Shown piece after piece: positions 1 to 8,289 of a DNA stretch of 64,000 nt. The notes under the pieces were generated by a model, which was given only the letters and a program-made list of their open reading frames with translations, made no database searches and was not told the origin of the DNA. Every line of letters starts with the position of its first letter. Position 1 is the first letter of the stretch. Made by a program: the position numbers and the translations under genes. The stretch is from NCBI GenBank assembly GCA_044426355.1, contig JAWXUO010000001.1:27387-91386 (forward strand). The letters are read 5' to 3'. The DNA comes from CAYJLC01 sp044426355 (lineage in GTDB: Bacteria; Bacillota; Clostridia; Oscillospirales; Butyricicoccaceae).

Positions 1-1386
1 CAAATGTGGTTGTACCATGTATCCATCATTAACAATTGCAGATATTGCTGTTATTAGTTGCAGTGGAGTTATTTGGAAAGTTTGCCCAAAAGATGATACT
101 GCAAGCTCTATCGTATTAAAATTTTGTTGGCTAAAAAATACACCACTCGTTTCTCCATAAAAGTCGATTTTTGTTGCATCTAAAAAACCAAAATAATCGT
201 AATATTCCATAAATCTTTGCGTGCCTACTTTTAAACCTAGTTCTATCAAAGCAGGGTTGCAAGAATTTTCTAAAGCACCATTTAAATCTAAAACTCCATG
301 CCCAGTTCTTTTCCAGCAGTGAATATCAACTCCTGATACTGTACTAACACCTGTGCAATTATAAGTCCAATTTTCATCTACTAAGTCTTCCTCATATGCC
401 ATTGCCATCGTCAAAACTTTAAAAGTAGACCCTGGCTCGTATGAGTCAAGTATCGGTTTGTTTCTCCAAACATCACGCAAAACCGTATTTTGAGTTATTT
501 CCTCATTTTCTTCTATAAGTTGCAACATTTCGACATCTATATAAAAAGGCTCGTTTAGGTCATAGTCTGGTTTTGTTGCCATAGCTAAAATTTCGCCTGT
601 TTTAACGTCCATAATAATTCCTGCAACACCCTCTAAAGGATTATTATCTTCATAGGCTGTTTCAAGGTGTTTTTCTAAATAATATTGTATAACTTCATCA
701 ATTGTTAAAACTATGCTATCGCCATTTTGTGCCTCTATATATTGTTCGTACTCAAAAGGCATTTGTCCACCTTGTGCGTCTGATGCCGTAATAATTCGTC
801 CTGGTGTGCCACTCAAAGTTTCATTATAATAAAACTCTAGTCCCTCAAGTCCATATCCATCAGTTCCTGTAAAACCAATTAAATTTGATGCTAAATTACC
901 TTGTGGATAGTATCTTTTTGTATCTGGCACAAGCGATATTCCAGTTATCCCATAAGTAGATATTGCAACACGTACTTCATCAGCTATGTTTTTTTCTACT
1001 TCTCGTGCAATAACTTCATATCTACTATTTTTTATAAGTTTATTATAAACTGTATCAAAGTCTAATTCTAAAATTTTAGACAATTGTTCAGCTGTTATAT
1101 CTAAATTTTCTTCTTTAACATTTTTAGGGTCAACTGTCACCATTTCTACGTTTGCAGAAACAGCTAGTTCTTTCATATTTGTATCAAAAATCGTGCCACG
1201 TTCTGCCGATATTATCTTATCAGCTGTTTGTTGTTGCATTGCAAGATTTGCGTATTTTTCATAATTTATAACTTGCATATAAAACATTTTTGCAGGCACT
1301 GCAACACATGTGAATATAAGTAAAATCGCCGATAAAACTTGCAGTCGTGTTATGTTAAAAATTTTATTTTTTCTACTTCTGCTCAT
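1..1386 (-). CDS. ftsI: Penicillin-binding protein, FtsI/SpoVD class (3' end outside window)
   Basis: Class B penicillin-binding protein, a transpeptidase that cross-links septal or spore-cortex peptidoglycan at the outer face of the membrane. The ATG at 1384-1386 follows a G-rich ribosome-binding site, and 462 codons lie in the window before it runs off the left edge. A short basic N-terminus is followed by a membrane anchor (about residues 15-35) and then the dimerisation domain. The transpeptidase domain shows the catalytic STFK motif (Ser320) and the SCN motif (Ser375). The KTG motif and C-terminus are outside the window, so a SpoVD-type PASTA tail cannot be judged. It follows ftsL in the division cluster, which fits FtsI/PBP2B or SpoVD; the two cannot be separated here. 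Confidence 0.9.
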   Translation of the reverse strand, partial: MSRSRKNKIFNITRLQVLSAILLIFTCVAVPAKMFYMQVINYEKYANLAMQQQTADKIISAERGTIFDTNMKELAVSANVEMVTVDPKNVKEENLDITAEQLSKILELDFDTVYNKLIKNSRYEVIAREVEKNIADEVRVAISTYGITGISLVPDTKRYYPQGNLASNLIGFTGTDGYGLEGLEFYYNETLSGTPGRIITASDAQGGQMPFEYEQYIEAQNGDSIVLTIDEVIQYYLEKHLETAYEDNNPLEGVAGIIMDVKTGEILAMATKPDYDLNEPFYIDVEMLQLIEENEEITQNTVLRDVWRNKPILDSYEPGSTFKVLTMAMAYEEDLVDENWTYNCTGVSTVSGVDIHCWKRTGHGVLDLNGALENSCNPALIELGLKVGTQRFMEYYDYFGFLDATKIDFYGETSGVFFSQQNFNTIELAVSSFGQTFQITPLQLITAISAIVNDGYMVQPHL

Positions 1387-1443
1387 GCTCCCCCCTTTGA
1401 TAATTTATATCTAATTTTCACCCCTATATTGGCAAAATACGCC

Positions 1444-1457
1444 AGTACAATTGTACT
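1444..1457. promoter_or_regulatory. 14-bp perfect palindrome upstream of the PBP gene
   Basis: AGTACAATTGTACT is a perfect palindrome 58 bp before the PBP start. On the minus strand it overlaps a weak promoter-like pair (TTCTTA, 17 bp, TACAAT). A second hairpin (TACTAAGA/TCTTAGTA, 1470-1493) lies between it and the ftsL stop. This looks like an operator plus an attenuating hairpin that separates the PBP from mraZ-rsmH-ftsL. The TACA-N2-TGTA core recalls BlaI/MecI operators, but no regulator is visible here. Confidence 0.4.
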
Positions 1458-1507
1458 ACCGTATTAAGTTACTAAGAATTTTTCATCTTAGTATATTATA
1501 TTTTAAA

Positions 1508-1987
1508 TTAATTAATATATTCCCATATTGATACAAAAATATTTTTCATGTATAATATAGCTAAATCTACTACAGACACATTATTATAAATTTCTATCGT
1601 ATCGGGATTTTGTATATGAATTTGTTCAATTTGGTTTTGGTCTAGTTTAATCATACTTAAATTATTTATAGCATAAACTTCTACATCTTCTAAATTAAAC
1701 ATTTGGTCTATTCTTGCGTTTAAAGATACCCCTTGGCTCGCTAAAACATCAATTTCACTCTCAAGAATTTGAATTTCTTTTGTTAAAAGCGTTACATTTG
1801 TATATCCATAAATAAGCGAAAAAGCACACACAGCCATAAATGCAACTAAAGCTACATTGCATAAAAAAAGCATATTTATCTTGCCTTTTGTAGTAATTTT
1901 TTCTACAAGTTTCATTTGATTTACAAATTCTTTATGCTCTTGTATATTTTCATAGCTTTTATATGCGTTATTTCCATTGACTGTCAT
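1508..1987 (-). CDS. ftsL: FtsL-like cell-division protein
   Basis: Small bitopic division protein of the FtsL/DivIC type, which links the divisome to septal peptidoglycan synthesis. The 159 residues comprise a polar cytoplasmic N-terminus (1-37), one hydrophobic segment (about 38-61) and a heptad-like coiled-coil stretch (about 65-95). A short extracellular tail follows. FtsL proteins diverge quickly in sequence, so the call rests on this architecture and on position between rsmH and the PBP gene, where ftsL normally sits. The start at 1987 is preceded by a GGAGG-type site just after rsmH. Confidence 0.8.
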   Translation of the reverse strand: MTVNGNNAYKSYENIQEHKEFVNQMKLVEKITTKGKINMLFLCNVALVAFMAVCAFSLIYGYTNVTLLTKEIQILESEIDVLASQGVSLNARIDQMFNLEDVEVYAINNLSMIKLDQNQIEQIHIQNPDTIEIYNNVSVVDLAILYMKNIFVSIWEYIN

Positions 1988-2002
1988 ACTTTTCCACCTC
2001 CT

Positions 2003-2929
2003 TTATTTTAATTTTTTAATAATCCTTAGTTTCGCACTCCTTGCACGAGGATTAAACTCTATTTCCTCGTCCGTCGGGATAATAGGTTTTCTTTTTACAA
2101 GTTCTACCGTTGGTGTTTTGTGGCATACACAAACTGGTAATTTTTTTGAACAATCGCACCCTCGTGCATTGTCTGCAAAAATATTTTTAACAATCCTATC
2201 TTCTAAAGAATGGAATGTTATAACGCACGCTCGCCCATCTAAATTTAAACAATCAATTGCTTTTTGCATCGCAATTTCTATAGATGTAAGTTCGTCGTTT
2301 ACTGCAATCCTAATTGCTTGAAACGTTTTTTTAGCAGGGTGTCCTTTCTCCCTTTTTACCTTTTCAGGCAAAGCCGATTTTATAATCTCCACCAGCTCAA
2401 ACGTTGTATTTATCGGTCTACTTTCGCAAATTTTAGAAGCTATTTTATTTGCAAATTTTTCTTCTCCATACTTAAATATTATAGTACGCAGTTTTTCAAA
2501 ATCCCATTCATTTACAATTTCAAAAGCAGATAATGTAGCACTTGTGTCCATTCTCATATCAAGTTTTGAATCTTGCATATACGAAAATCCACGCTCTTTT
2601 GTATCAAGTTGTGGCGAGGATACTCCAAGGTCAAATAAAATTCCATCAACTTTTGTAAATCCAGCTTCTTTTATAGCTAAATCTATGTCAGAAAAATTAC
2701 TTTTAACAAAAACAACCTTATCTAAATGCTCTGCAAGGCGTTTTTTCGCATTTTCTATAGCATTTATATCTCTATCTATACAAATTAGCTTTCCCGTTGT
2801 TAGTTTTTCTACTATAGACTTTGAATGACCAGCTCCACCTAGCGTTGCATCAACATAGATACCACTCGGTTTTATATCAAGTCCTAAAATACAATCTTCT
2901 AGCAAAATCGAAACATGTTTAAATTCCAT
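2003..2929 (-). CDS. rsmH: 16S rRNA (cytosine-1402-N4)-methyltransferase RsmH
   Basis: RsmH (MraW) methylates N4 of C1402 in 16S rRNA at the ribosomal P site, using S-adenosylmethionine. The 308-residue length is typical. The N-terminus HVSILLEDC and the SAM-binding motif DATLGGAGHS (about residues 27-36) are characteristic. Further family motifs are DGILFDLGVSS, the RAFQAIRI-like stretch (here KTFQAIRIAVN) and ITFHSLEDRIVK. It begins 1 bp after mraZ ends, so the two are cotranscribed and probably translationally coupled. Confidence 0.97.
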   Translation of the reverse strand: MEFKHVSILLEDCILGLDIKPSGIYVDATLGGAGHSKSIVEKLTTGKLICIDRDINAIENAKKRLAEHLDKVVFVKSNFSDIDLAIKEAGFTKVDGILFDLGVSSPQLDTKERGFSYMQDSKLDMRMDTSATLSAFEIVNEWDFEKLRTIIFKYGEEKFANKIASKICESRPINTTFELVEIIKSALPEKVKREKGHPAKKTFQAIRIAVNDELTSIEIAMQKAIDCLNLDGRACVITFHSLEDRIVKNIFADNARGCDCSKKLPVCVCHKTPTVELVKRKPIIPTDEEIEFNPRARSAKLRIIKKLK

Positions 2930-2930
2930 A

Positions 2931-3347
2931 TTAAAAACCTATATCTTCCATTGCTTGCTCAATTTGAGCTATGTCTATACCAGCATTATAATCTTCCCAA
3001 TTTTGTTTATCCCAAATTTCAGCACGGTCGCTTACGCCGATTATCGTTACTTCTTTTTCTAAACTTGCAAATTTTCTAAGGCTTGCAGGAATTAAAATTC
3101 GTCCTTGGGAATCTAACCCACAGTCTACAGCGTGGGACATGAAAAATCTTTTTAGTTGGCGACCTTTTCCGTGGGGCTGTTTGTTTATCTGTTCTTCTAA
3201 TTTTGTCCAGTTTTCTGCCGAATATACGTATAAACAGCCATCTAGACCCTGTGTAATTGTAAATTTTTCGCCGAGTTCATCTCGTAATTTGGTAGGCACA
3301 ATTAGACGTCCTTTGACGTCTATCGAATGAAAATATTCACCTTTCAT
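2931..3347 (-). CDS. mraZ: Transcriptional regulator MraZ
   Basis: MraZ is a DNA-binding protein that assembles into rings and controls the division/cell-wall cluster at whose head it lies. The 138 residues contain two SpoVT/AbrB-like halves: residues 1-50 (GEYFHSIDVKGRLIVPTKLR) and about 75-120 (VDCGLDSQGRILIPASLR). The paired DxKGR/DxxGR signatures are clear. Its leader holds an array of MraZ-type boxes (3359-3392), so autoregulation is likely. Confidence 0.97.
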   Translation of the reverse strand: MKGEYFHSIDVKGRLIVPTKLRDELGEKFTITQGLDGCLYVYSAENWTKLEEQINKQPHGKGRQLKRFFMSHAVDCGLDSQGRILIPASLRKFASLEKEVTIIGVSDRAEIWDKQNWEDYNAGIDIAQIEQAMEDIGF

Positions 3348-3358
3348 AATTTTCCCAC

Positions 3359-3392
3359 CACTTTTCTACACTTACTAACACTTTCCCCCACT
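3359..3392 (-). promoter_or_regulatory. MraZ box array in the mraZ leader
   Basis: On the minus strand AGTG occurs four times at exactly 10-bp intervals (plus-strand CACT at 3359, 3369, 3379 and 3389). Two of the inner copies fit AAAGTG[T/G] with a 3-bp spacer, which I recall as the MraZ consensus in Mollicutes; the outer copies carry the TGGG core known in Proteobacteria. The array lies between the promoter and the start codon, about 10-45 bp downstream of the predicted transcription start. It is a strong candidate for the autoregulatory operator. Confidence 0.8.
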
Positions 3393-3407
3393 AATTGGTT
3401 TATGAAC

Positions 3408-3436
3408 ATTATAATATAACTACCTTTTTTTTGCAA
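3408..3436 (-). promoter_or_regulatory. Sigma-A promoter of the mraZ operon
   Basis: On the minus strand TTGCAA (3436-3431) and TATAAT (3413-3408) are separated by 17 bp. It lies just upstream of the MraZ boxes and would drive mraZ-rsmH-ftsL. Confidence 0.8.
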
Positions 3437-3650
3437 GTATTTTATTTGTTAAATCGTTCGACATTTTTCGTCATTTTTGTATATTTTTACACAAAGTGTT
3501 TTAAAATATTTACATTTTTTTCTAATCTTACCCTATCTGTAGTATAAACTTTTCTAAAAATTACTATCCGTAATATTTGCAATTTATTTTTTTGTCACAT
3601 TAAACAAATTTAACTTTAAAATTTTTACACCAAAGTAGAAATCACACACC

Positions 3651-3679
3651 TTGACTTTTTGATAAAAAAAGCATATTAT
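3651..3679 (+). promoter_or_regulatory. Sigma-A promoter of queG
   Basis: TTGACT (3651-3656), 17 bp, TATTAT (3674-3679), about 70 bp before the queG start. The remainder of 3437-3650 is AT-rich with no feature that I can support. Confidence 0.7.
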
Positions 3680-3749
3680 AATCTAAATGTTATGTGTTTA
3701 CACATTCATAAAAACATGATTAAATAAAGCTTTTTAAGGAGAAAACACT

Positions 3750-4535
3750 ATGTATTTTTGCACATTTGACGAAATAAAACACAGAATAGAAAATCTCGAT
3801 AAAGTTTTTTTACATATAAAAAATCCACAAACATGCATAGTAAAAACTTTTCCATATTTTGTAGATGATAGACAAGGAAACCTCGCAAAATACGCTCGTG
3901 GAAAAGACTACCACATCGTCATTTTAGAAAAACTTTCGGAAATTATAGCGAATTTTAAACAAGATTATCCAAATAATGAGTTTGTGAGTTACTGTGATAT
4001 TTCCCCTCTTCCCGAGGTGTATATTGCATATAAATCAGGAGCAGGTATTTTAGGGCGAAATGGCTTAATTTTTGACGAAATCTATGGTGGTTATGTTTTT
4101 ATAGGGATAATTTTGACAGATGCAAATCTAAATTTCGAAAAAAGCGAAAAAAAAACTTGCATAAACTGCAAGAAGTGTGAAATTTCATGTCCACAAAAAG
4201 CTATAGATGCAAATGGTGTAAATCCTACAAAATGCCTGTCGTATATCACTCAAGAAATGTCGGCAGATATAGATAATCTTGATAATTCTCGCTACATTTG
4301 GGGTTGCGATATTTGTCTAGATGTTTGCCCTATGAACAAAAATATTCAAAAAACTGATATATTAGAATTTAAAACCAATCTTATATCAACTTTATCACTT
4401 AGCGACGTAGAAAATTTGACCAGAAAAGAGCTTAAAAATCGCTTTCCCGAGCGTGCTTTTACATTCAAAGGTGCAAAACCACTTACTCGAAACCTAAAAT
4501 TAAAAGCCTCACTGAAAAATATCAACAAGGCTTAA
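3750..4535 (+). CDS. queG: Short epoxyqueuosine reductase-like protein (QueG)
   Basis: QueG reduces epoxyqueuosine in tRNA to queuosine with cobalamin and two 4Fe-4S clusters. The 261 residues are shorter than the usual 300-380 of the family, mainly at the N-terminus. Retained motifs are YARGKDYH (48-55), DISPLPEV with the conserved Asp (about 83-90), and GAGILGRNG. A bacterial-ferredoxin pattern CINCKKCEISC (137-147) and a second cluster set including Cys162 and GCDICLDVCP (185-194) are also present. A GGAG-type site precedes the ATG. No other queuosine gene lies nearby. A function in another Fe-S reductase role is possible but less likely. Confidence 0.85.
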   Translation: MYFCTFDEIKHRIENLDKVFLHIKNPQTCIVKTFPYFVDDRQGNLAKYARGKDYHIVILEKLSEIIANFKQDYPNNEFVSYCDISPLPEVYIAYKSGAGILGRNGLIFDEIYGGYVFIGIILTDANLNFEKSEKKTCINCKKCEISCPQKAIDANGVNPTKCLSYITQEMSADIDNLDNSRYIWGCDICLDVCPMNKNIQKTDILEFKTNLISTLSLSDVENLTRKELKNRFPERAFTFKGAKPLTRNLKLKASLKNINKA

Positions 4536-4545
4536 AATTATTATT

Positions 4546-5418
4546 TCACTTTTTTGAAAAGTTTATTTCCGAAAGTATCACCGAGGCTATTATAATAGTT
4601 CCTCCCAAAAATAAATTAGTTGTTAACTTATCCATTCCAAGCATAACCGAAAAAACGCTTCCAAAAAGCCCTTCTAACCCTAAAAACAAACCTGCTTTTG
4701 ACGCAGTTGTAAATTTTTGAGCCGTTGTTTGCAAATAATAGCACACACAGCTACAAAAAGTAGCTAAATACATCGTTGGCAAAAAAATCTGCTTAATTAT
4801 CTCAAAATCTATTGCACTTCGCTCAAAAATGAGAATATACGCAGTGCCAACAACCCCAATCGTCATCATTTGTAAAAAAGTCATTTGTTTAGAGTTTAAA
4901 TCTTTCGCAAAAATCGAAAGGTGTACTATATGTATCGCAAAACAAAAAGCAGAGCAAAGCACCAAAAAATCTCCTTGATTAAACGAAATCCCAACAGTTG
5001 TGTCCATAGTCAATATCGACGCACCTATAAGAGTTGTAAACGCAAGCACAAAATACTTAAAACTTGGTGGTTTTTTCGTCACAGCCCACACAAGAAAAGG
5101 CACAATAACTACGTTTGTAGCCGTTAAAAACGAGCTGTTTGAAACCGTTGTCATTGCTTGACCAGACGCTTGAAAATAAAATCCTAAAAAAAGCATAACT
5201 CCAGCAATTACACCAATTTTAAACGTGGATTTTTGTATAGTTTTCACATCTTTAAAATTCACACAAAGCAATATAATTCCTGCAAAAACAAATCTCATAG
5301 CAACTATCAGCGACGTTTTCGCACCTGCTTCGATAGCAATTTCAGTCCCTATAAAACCAGTTCCCCATATAATTGCAGTGATAATCATAGCAATATCAGC
5401 TGTTTTTTTATTTATCAT
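4546..5418 (-). CDS. DMT-superfamily (EamA) transporter
   Basis: Integral membrane permease of the drug/metabolite transporter superfamily with two EamA repeats and about ten hydrophobic helices. It begins near IAMIITAIIWGTGFIGTEIA, the typical first-helix signature. The ATG at 5418 is chosen because GGGGTG lies 6-11 bp upstream; a TTG 27 bp earlier would add nine residues but overlaps that site. Substrate unknown. It is convergent with queG, with only a 10-bp gap. Confidence 0.88.
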   Translation of the reverse strand: MINKKTADIAMIITAIIWGTGFIGTEIAIEAGAKTSLIVAMRFVFAGIILLCVNFKDVKTIQKSTFKIGVIAGVMLFLGFYFQASGQAMTTVSNSSFLTATNVVIVPFLVWAVTKKPPSFKYFVLAFTTLIGASILTMDTTVGISFNQGDFLVLCSAFCFAIHIVHLSIFAKDLNSKQMTFLQMMTIGVVGTAYILIFERSAIDFEIIKQIFLPTMYLATFCSCVCYYLQTTAQKFTTASKAGLFLGLEGLFGSVFSVMLGMDKLTTNLFLGGTIIIASVILSEINFSKK

Positions 5419-5530
5419 GATAAACACCCCAAATTTTAATCTCAATTATATATTATAACATTTATCTAATAATTGTGCAAGTTTTATACTTTAAAATTAT
5501 ACATCTCATTCTTAAATGTCAATACATATG

Positions 5531-5641
5531 TTACTTTGTATTGGGGGTAGTAATGGATTTTATGAGTGAATAACGTATTTGCGTCACTTTGTGTTCGCAA
5601 AGTAATCAAAACCAAAAAACTTTTAGTAAAAAAATGACGCA
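5531..5641. repeat. Nested inverted repeats beside the phage-like operon
   Basis: TTACTTTG (5531-5538) is inverted as CAAAGTAA (5598-5605), and TGCGTCA (5580-5586) as TGACGCA (5635-5641). Inside these, ACTTTG-6-CAAAGT forms a short hairpin. The stretch lies in the 321-bp gap between the transporter and the phage-like cluster and has no ORF. It may be a worn mobile-element end or a structured RNA; no matching copy was seen at the other flank. Confidence 0.4.
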
Positions 5642-5666
5642 TCATATTTTAGTCAAATATAACAAA

Positions 5667-5698
5667 AGAAAAGTATACCTAAATTAGTATACTTTTCT
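5667..5698. terminator. Terminator after the phage-like operon
   Basis: Perfect 12-bp stem (AGAAAAGTATAC/GTATACTTTTCT) with an 8-nt loop, lying 42 bp beyond the last baseplate gene. T-rich stretches on both sides let it work in either direction. Confidence 0.75.
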
Positions 5699-5739
5699 AT
5701 TTTTGTATAATTATGCAATATTTTTATAAATCTTACTTA

Positions 5740-6792
5740 CTATAAAGTTTCAATTTCAATTATTATATCGCTCAATTTACATATTTCAAATTTTTCATAA
5801 GACTTTGTAAGTAAAAAATTCTCGTCTAACCCATTAATGAAAAACTCCGACACATCTAAAATTTCTTCTATTTGAAGTAGATATGCTATCATTTTCATAC
5901 GTGAAACAACAGAATTTTTAAAATTTAGGTCATAAATATACTGTTCTATTTGTTTTTCAGCATTTTCCGTAATTAATTCTATATCTTCACCAAAACTTAC
6001 AACAATCTTACATTTAATTTCAACCTCTACATACACACAAGTGCTAACACTAACTGTGTGACCAATCGGTGCGAGTGCATCTTCAGTTTCAGTTCCATTA
6101 AACACTTCTAAACATTTCTGACAGATTTCGTCGCTTAGTTCTGTTTTTTCACTACCTAATATAACAAGGTGTACAAAGCCAATCCCCATATCGTTAGCCG
6201 TAAAGACACAAACAGCATTTATCCCCGTGATTTCCATAGCTTTTTGTTCATAATCTGGAACATTACCACCAAAAGATTTAGACATAACCTTGCTAATAGT
6301 TCTTTCTCTAAAACTCTCGTCATCTTCAATTTCGGTAGCTAATATATAATTTTCTATAATTTCTGCACTATTTATACCACTTATATTTAAAATTGATGTC
6401 AAATTACCAAAAACAGTATTATATTCAACACCATATTCTGTCGCTTCAACTATATATTGATTTTCATCAATTTCCTCTAAAACTTCAAAAATATATTGCC
6501 CACTACTGAATTTTTCGCCCATTATTTCTACATCTGCATCTATTTGCACCTTTTTTTGACATTTAGTAGCAGATTTGCGTTCCATACCAATAATAGCAAC
6601 ACTTTTATCCAAGTATTCACCATAAGATGTATCTAAATATGCCAAATCAAGCATATTTTCAATTTCAAAATATGCATTAGCGAGTTCATAACAGAGTGGA
6701 GCAATAGCAGTATATATAAAACTACCCTCTCTTGTATCCATGTCACTCGGCATTTTAGCTAAACATCTTTCTAAAATCTCATCATAACTCAT
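5740..6792 (-). CDS. xkdT: Baseplate J-like protein (XkdT/gpJ)
   Basis: Baseplate wedge component of contractile tails (Baseplate_J family), 350 residues, as in PBSX XkdT. The N-terminus MSYDEILERCLAKMPSDMDTREGS is the typical family opening (ril..vpd..D.reGS). The central KSFGGNVPDYEQKAMEITG resembles the conserved GG.YE.k A..v.GV core of the family. It is the last gene of the operon and shares one base with the preceding gene. The expected next genes (XkdU/gpI and tail fibres) are missing. Confidence 0.9.
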   Translation of the reverse strand: MSYDEILERCLAKMPSDMDTREGSFIYTAIAPLCYELANAYFEIENMLDLAYLDTSYGEYLDKSVAIIGMERKSATKCQKKVQIDADVEIMGEKFSSGQYIFEVLEEIDENQYIVEATEYGVEYNTVFGNLTSILNISGINSAEIIENYILATEIEDDESFRERTISKVMSKSFGGNVPDYEQKAMEITGINAVCVFTANDMGIGFVHLVILGSEKTELSDEICQKCLEVFNGTETEDALAPIGHTVSVSTCVYVEVEIKCKIVVSFGEDIELITENAEKQIEQYIYDLNFKNSVVSRMKMIAYLLQIEEILDVSEFFINGLDENFLLTKSYEKFEICKLSDIIIEIETL

Positions 6793-7118
6793 TAAAAACT
6801 CACCTCACTTGTTAAAATTCCAAAATCAGTAACAATTTCAAAATTTATTGTAATTTCATCACCATTTTTTTCATAAACCAAATCATTAACTTCTGATATT
6901 CTATCATCAAAAAGCAAACATTCTTTAATATATTGTTCTATTTTACTCTCTACAGAAGCATTACCTAGTATATTTATCAGTTGATTTCCATAATTTAGTG
7001 AGTAAATATCATATTTTCCACAAGCTATAGTTAGTGCGTTATATATCGAACTTTCAATTGCTTCTAATTCATTAGATGTTTCTACAAGTCTATCATTTAA
7101 AATTTTCCATGTTATCAT
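6792..7118 (-). CDS. xkdS: Baseplate wedge protein, XkdS/gp25-like (DUF2634)
   Basis: 108-residue protein in the XkdS position, between the XkdR-like gene and baseplate J. It has the pattern of gp25/DUF2634 proteins: a helix-rich start, IYNALTIACGKYDIYSLNYGN, and a C-terminal beta strand region. Such proteins join sheath to baseplate. It overlaps the upstream gene by 4 bp (ATGA type). Assignment rests mainly on position, with moderate motif support. Confidence 0.75.
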   Translation of the reverse strand: MITWKILNDRLVETSNELEAIESSIYNALTIACGKYDIYSLNYGNQLINILGNASVESKIEQYIKECLLFDDRISEVNDLVYEKNGDEITINFEIVTDFGILTSEVSF

Positions 7119-7366
7119 TCAATCACCACCAACTCATCTGTTATAAATATACAATTTTCTGCAATAATACACACAACTGTTTTCTCACCCAATAACAACG
7201 CATCATATGCTGTTTTACTCAAAATTACATCAGATAAATCAAATTCTAAATCATTAATTAGTAATTTTTTACTTTCTATATCAGCAATTCCTATTGAAAT
7301 CTTCACATTATACACCTTAGAACACTCACTTTGTGCAATTTGACTAATAATATCATAAATCCCCAT
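7115..7366 (-). CDS. XkdR-like baseplate/hub protein (DUF2577), short
   Basis: 83 residues in the XkdR slot between XkdQ and XkdS. It starts with a short amphipathic helix (IYDIISQIAQSECSK), followed by beta-rich sequence and a C-terminal IAENCIFITDELVVIE strand, as in DUF2577 OB-like hub proteins, which usually run to about 110 residues. The shortness fits the overall reduction of the tail genes. Function is inferred from position. Confidence 0.6.
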   Translation of the reverse strand: MGIYDIISQIAQSECSKVYNVKISIGIADIESKKLLINDLEFDLSDVILSKTAYDALLLGEKTVVCIIAENCIFITDELVVIE

Positions 7367-7368
7367 TT

Positions 7369-8289
7369 TTACACCTCTTTTTCAAGTGTTAACAAATAAA
7401 CCTCTTTGCTAGAATTTATAGTTAATACACTTTCTACAACATAGTATCTTTCTCCATTAATTACAATAATATCAAAAATTTTAATAGTAAATAGTGCAAT
7501 TATCTCTATTTGTAAGCAAAAAATTGCTTGAGTACTATCTAAAAGCATATTTTGGGCTATTAAATTACATTGTGCTACTGTTAAATTTCTATCAACATTA
7601 ACACTTTTTTGAATTTTACCCAATTGTAAAATCAATGAATTATCATAAGCATAATAACTCAAAACTGTACCTGAAGTACTGATTTGATAAACATGAATTG
7701 CATTGTAAATATTAGCTAAAAAGCTGTCATCTGTAATTGAAATCAGCACACTATCGTCTATATTCACAATTCTATTATTGTTTTTTTGTGGATTTAAACA
7801 AATACTTCCATTATCATCACTCATGTAATATTTTACGCCAGATACTTGAAACGAACTATCTAAAATAGCGTTTACAATATCAAAATATGTCATATTTTCG
7901 TACAAAACATATGGTAAAACATAGCCTGTACTAGAAATTTCTCCAGAATTCACACCAATTTTAGAACAAATCTGCTTTATTATAGTAGATGCTGAATCAT
8001 TTTTTATTAAAATAGTGTCTTTTGACTTAAAATATATTAAATTATCATAAGCCATGATAGAAATCGTATCGAAACTCTTTGAAAAATCAAAAATTTTACC
8101 ACTAAAATGCAAATTTCCATCAATATACATATTTATTTCCTCTCCACCAACAAGTTTCAATTCACTTGATATTACATTAAACTCCAACGCAGTAGCTTTT
8201 CCTTTTGCATAAGCAGAAATTTTTAGTATATTATGAGGTAATTCGTATAAATATTCATTAAAATCCTTTAAAGTAATTTTCGTTATCAA
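7369..8289 (-). CDS. xkdQ: XkdQ-like tail hub protein
   Basis: 306 residues of the XkdQ/YqbQ family, related to gpD hub proteins that cap the tube at the baseplate. It has beta-strand-rich halves, with YDNLIYFKSKDTI and the region AYDNLIYFK...TIIKQICSKIGVNSGEI typical of the family. Its start overlaps the LysM gene stop by 4 bp, so translation is coupled. Confidence 0.82.
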   Translation of the reverse strand: MITKITLKDFNEYLYELPHNILKISAYAKGKATALEFNVISSELKLVGGEEINMYIDGNLHFSGKIFDFSKSFDTISIMAYDNLIYFKSKDTILIKNDSASTIIKQICSKIGVNSGEISSTGYVLPYVLYENMTYFDIVNAILDSSFQVSGVKYYMSDDNGSICLNPQKNNNRIVNIDDSVLISITDDSFLANIYNAIHVYQISTSGTVLSYYAYDNSLILQLGKIQKSVNVDRNLTVAQCNLIAQNMLLDSTQAIFCLQIEIIALFTIKIFDIIVINGERYYVVESVLTINSSKEVYLLTLEKEV

